From contig DVGM01000001.1 in NCBI GenBank assembly GCA_018712705.1, forward strand, positions 1 through 6,003: a stretch of 6,003 nucleotides of DNA, written 5' to 3'. The position numbers were made by a program, and so were the translations under genes. A model generated the notes under the pieces. It did no database searches. It saw only the letters and a list, made by a program, of their open reading frames with translations, and was not told where the DNA came from. This DNA is from Aphodousia faecalis (GTDB taxonomy: Bacteria; Pseudomonadota; Gammaproteobacteria; Burkholderiales; Burkholderiaceae_F). Shown piece after piece: positions 4,739 to 6,003 of this stretch. Positions within the stretch are counted from its first letter, which is position 1. Each line of letters begins with the position of its first letter.

Positions 4739-5848
4739 ATGACCGAAAATTCGAAAAACACAGTTAAGTCCAAACGTGGTCCTTATCGAAGCCAACTTGT
4801 TTCCAGAGGCGATGTTTCTCACGCTCGTGCGAGTGATGAAGTGCAAGGTATTGTGACCGATGAAACAACGGAAGCCGCCGATCAAAAAGAATTGGAAGCA
4901 TTGGGGACTATTCTCAAAGGCGAAGCACCCGCAGATCGCATTCGCTTGCTACGTCTTTTGCTTCGTCAAGAACGTCTAAATTACGCGGCAACCAGTTCGC
5001 GAGTGGATAATCCCGACGATATTTTGGTTAAAGATTGGCGCACCGGAGTCTATCCATACAAAAATCGTCTCAATCGCAAAACGTACGAAAAGGAAAAGTT
5101 TGCCCTTCAAGTGGAATTGTTAAAGTTGCAGGCTTGGGTTAAGGAAACCGGGCAGCGCGTGGTTATTCTTTTTGAAGGCCGAGATGCAGCCGGTAAAGGC
5201 GGCACCATTAAGCGCTTCATGGAACACATGAATCCTCGTGGCGCTCGCGTTGTAGCTTTGGAAAAGCCGAATGAACGCGAATTGGGGCAATGGTATTTTC
5301 AACGCTACGTTGAACATCTTCCGACACGTGGAGAAATGGTTCTTTTTGACCGTTCTTGGTACAACCGCGCCGGTGTTGAACGAGTGATGGGTTTTTGTAA
5401 TGAGCAGCAATATGACCGCTTCATGAAAGAGTGCCCAGAATTTGAACGCAATCTCGTTCATAACGGCATCTATATTATTAAGTTCTGGTTCTCAGTGAGC
5501 CGTGATGAACAGCGCCGTCGCTTCAAAGAGCGGAAAATTCACCCGTTAAAGCGCTGGAAATTATCTCCGATTGATGTCGCATCATTGTCAAAGTGGGATG
5601 ATTACACTCGTGCTAAAGAAATGATGTTCTTGAACACCGATACGGTGGAGTGCCCCTGGATTGTCGTAAAGAGTGATGATAAAAAACGCGCACGTCTTAA
5701 TGCGATGCGTTACGTGTTACACCTCTTGCCCTACACTAACAAAAACGAAAATGCGATCGGTCCCGTGGATCCCCTTATCGTAGGCCGCGCCAATATTGTT
5801 TTTGAACAAGGCGAAGAACCGTCCATTACAGCGATTCCGAAGAAGTAA
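4739..5848 (+). CDS. ppk2: Polyphosphate kinase 2 (PPK2 family, class I-like)
   Basis: PPK2 enzymes transfer phosphate between inorganic polyphosphate and nucleoside diphosphates (ADP or GDP) in the cytosol, in practice mainly making ATP/GTP from polyphosphate. The single P-loop core spans about 100-335. It has Walker A GRDAAGKGG (147-155, K153), the MNPRGARVVALEKP segment (164-177), YFQRYVEHLP (186-195), Walker B LFDRSWYNRAGVE (202-214, D204 and R205) and the basic lid RRRFKERKIHPLKRWKLS (259-276). The one-domain architecture and these motifs fit class I. Class II uses AMP and class III uses both, and sequence reading alone cannot exclude altered specificity. About 90 N-terminal residues precede the core: a basic, polar segment (1-30), then an acidic one with a likely helix (45-82), longer than in minimal PPK2 proteins. 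The start at 4739 has AGGA 9 nt upstream. The gene stands alone between two terminators, with no ppk1 or ppx nearby. Confidence 0.94.
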   Translation: MTENSKNTVKSKRGPYRSQLVSRGDVSHARASDEVQGIVTDETTEAADQKELEALGTILKGEAPADRIRLLRLLLRQERLNYAATSSRVDNPDDILVKDWRTGVYPYKNRLNRKTYEKEKFALQVELLKLQAWVKETGQRVVILFEGRDAAGKGGTIKRFMEHMNPRGARVVALEKPNERELGQWYFQRYVEHLPTRGEMVLFDRSWYNRAGVERVMGFCNEQQYDRFMKECPEFERNLVHNGIYIIKFWFSVSRDEQRRRFKERKIHPLKRWKLSPIDVASLSKWDDYTRAKEMMFLNTDTVECPWIVVKSDDKKRARLNAMRYVLHLLPYTNKNENAIGPVDPLIVGRANIVFEQGEEPSITAIPKK

Positions 5849-5869
5849 ATTAAAGTGGTAGGAACACAT

Positions 5870-5917
5870 AGGACACCAAGCAAACGGAAAGTCGTTTAAG
5901 TTGGTGTCCTTTCTTTT
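5870..5917 (+). terminator. Intrinsic terminator after ppk2
   Basis: AGGACACCAA (5870-5879) pairs perfectly with TTGGTGTCCT (5901-5910). An inner AAACG/CGTTT stem (5882-5886 with 5893-5897) extends the hairpin across a small internal loop. The T-rich tail TTTCTTTTC follows. It begins 21 nt past the ppk2 stop. The remaining bases to 6003 show no gene or clear signal. Confidence 0.8.
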
Positions 5918-6003
5918 CGTATAACGCTAGCTTACGCTCGAGTCTCAAGCGCTGATCAGAAAAAAGATCTAGAAAGACAAAAAACCGTTTTGGAAATGTA
6001 CTG

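Noticed and set aside
4567..4773. Minus-strand open frame across the spacer before ppk2
   Set aside because: It crosses the transporter end, its terminator and the ppk2 start. Its content is low-complexity and no ribosome site stands out.
5120..5461. Minus-strand 113-codon frame inside ppk2
   Set aside because: It is antisense to the conserved Walker A/B core and is best explained as a coding shadow.
1..6003. CRISPR array, toxin-antitoxin or phage-defence system
   Set aside because: No regularly spaced repeats, cas-like motifs or small paired toxin/antitoxin genes are visible. The repeats present are only two-copy.
5918..6003. Start of another gene or promoter at the right edge
   Set aside because: Several GATC-containing palindromes and A-rich runs occur, but no start codon with a ribosome site or clear promoter pair can be supported.

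Overview
The window looks like chromosomal DNA from a Gram-negative proteobacterium with moderate GC, AT-rich spacers and clear Shine-Dalgarno sites. The class I polyphosphate kinase 2, the ACT-type homoserine dehydrogenase and the DASS-family carboxylate transporter would suit a gut betaproteobacterium of the Sutterellaceae/Parasutterella type. That placement is a guess from gene content and composition, not a measurement. The window holds four complete genes, one insertion-sequence end and several well-formed intrinsic terminators. All four genes have their own spacers, and no operon is evident.

Left edge (1-439): positions 1-120 are the outer end of an IS3-family insertion sequence whose transposase OrfA runs off the window on the minus strand. 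An AT-rich, gene-free stretch follows, with a tandem 10-bp repeat. Next comes a 24-nt piece resembling the 3' end of a tRNA (closest in memory to tRNA-Phe) ending in CCA, followed by an intrinsic terminator. No tRNA body lies upstream, so this looks like a truncated tRNA or the distal attachment site of an integrated element. A perfect 11-bp hairpin follows.

Minus-strand pair (440-2736): hom (homoserine dehydrogenase, threonine/methionine branch of the aspartate pathway) ends at a bidirectional terminator. Downstream, with its own promoter, is the most unusual gene of the window. It fuses a DUF134 helix-turn-helix domain to a NifX/NifB-type Fe-Mo-cluster-binding domain and carries a Cys/His-rich tail. 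The promoter is overlapped by a 22-bp near-perfect palindrome that looks like an operator, and a strong internal ribosome binding site sits exactly at the start of the NifX-like domain. This suggests an autoregulated metal or Fe-S cluster sensor with two possible translation products.

Plus-strand pair (3060-5848): across a 323-bp divergent spacer rich in GATC sites lies a DASS/SLC13 sodium:dicarboxylate-type symporter with its own terminator. It is followed by ppk2, encoding a polyphosphate-dependent nucleotide kinase, with its own candidate promoter and terminator. These genes share no single pathway. The best candidate for something little described is the DUF134-NifX-Cys/His protein with its palindromic operator and internal start.
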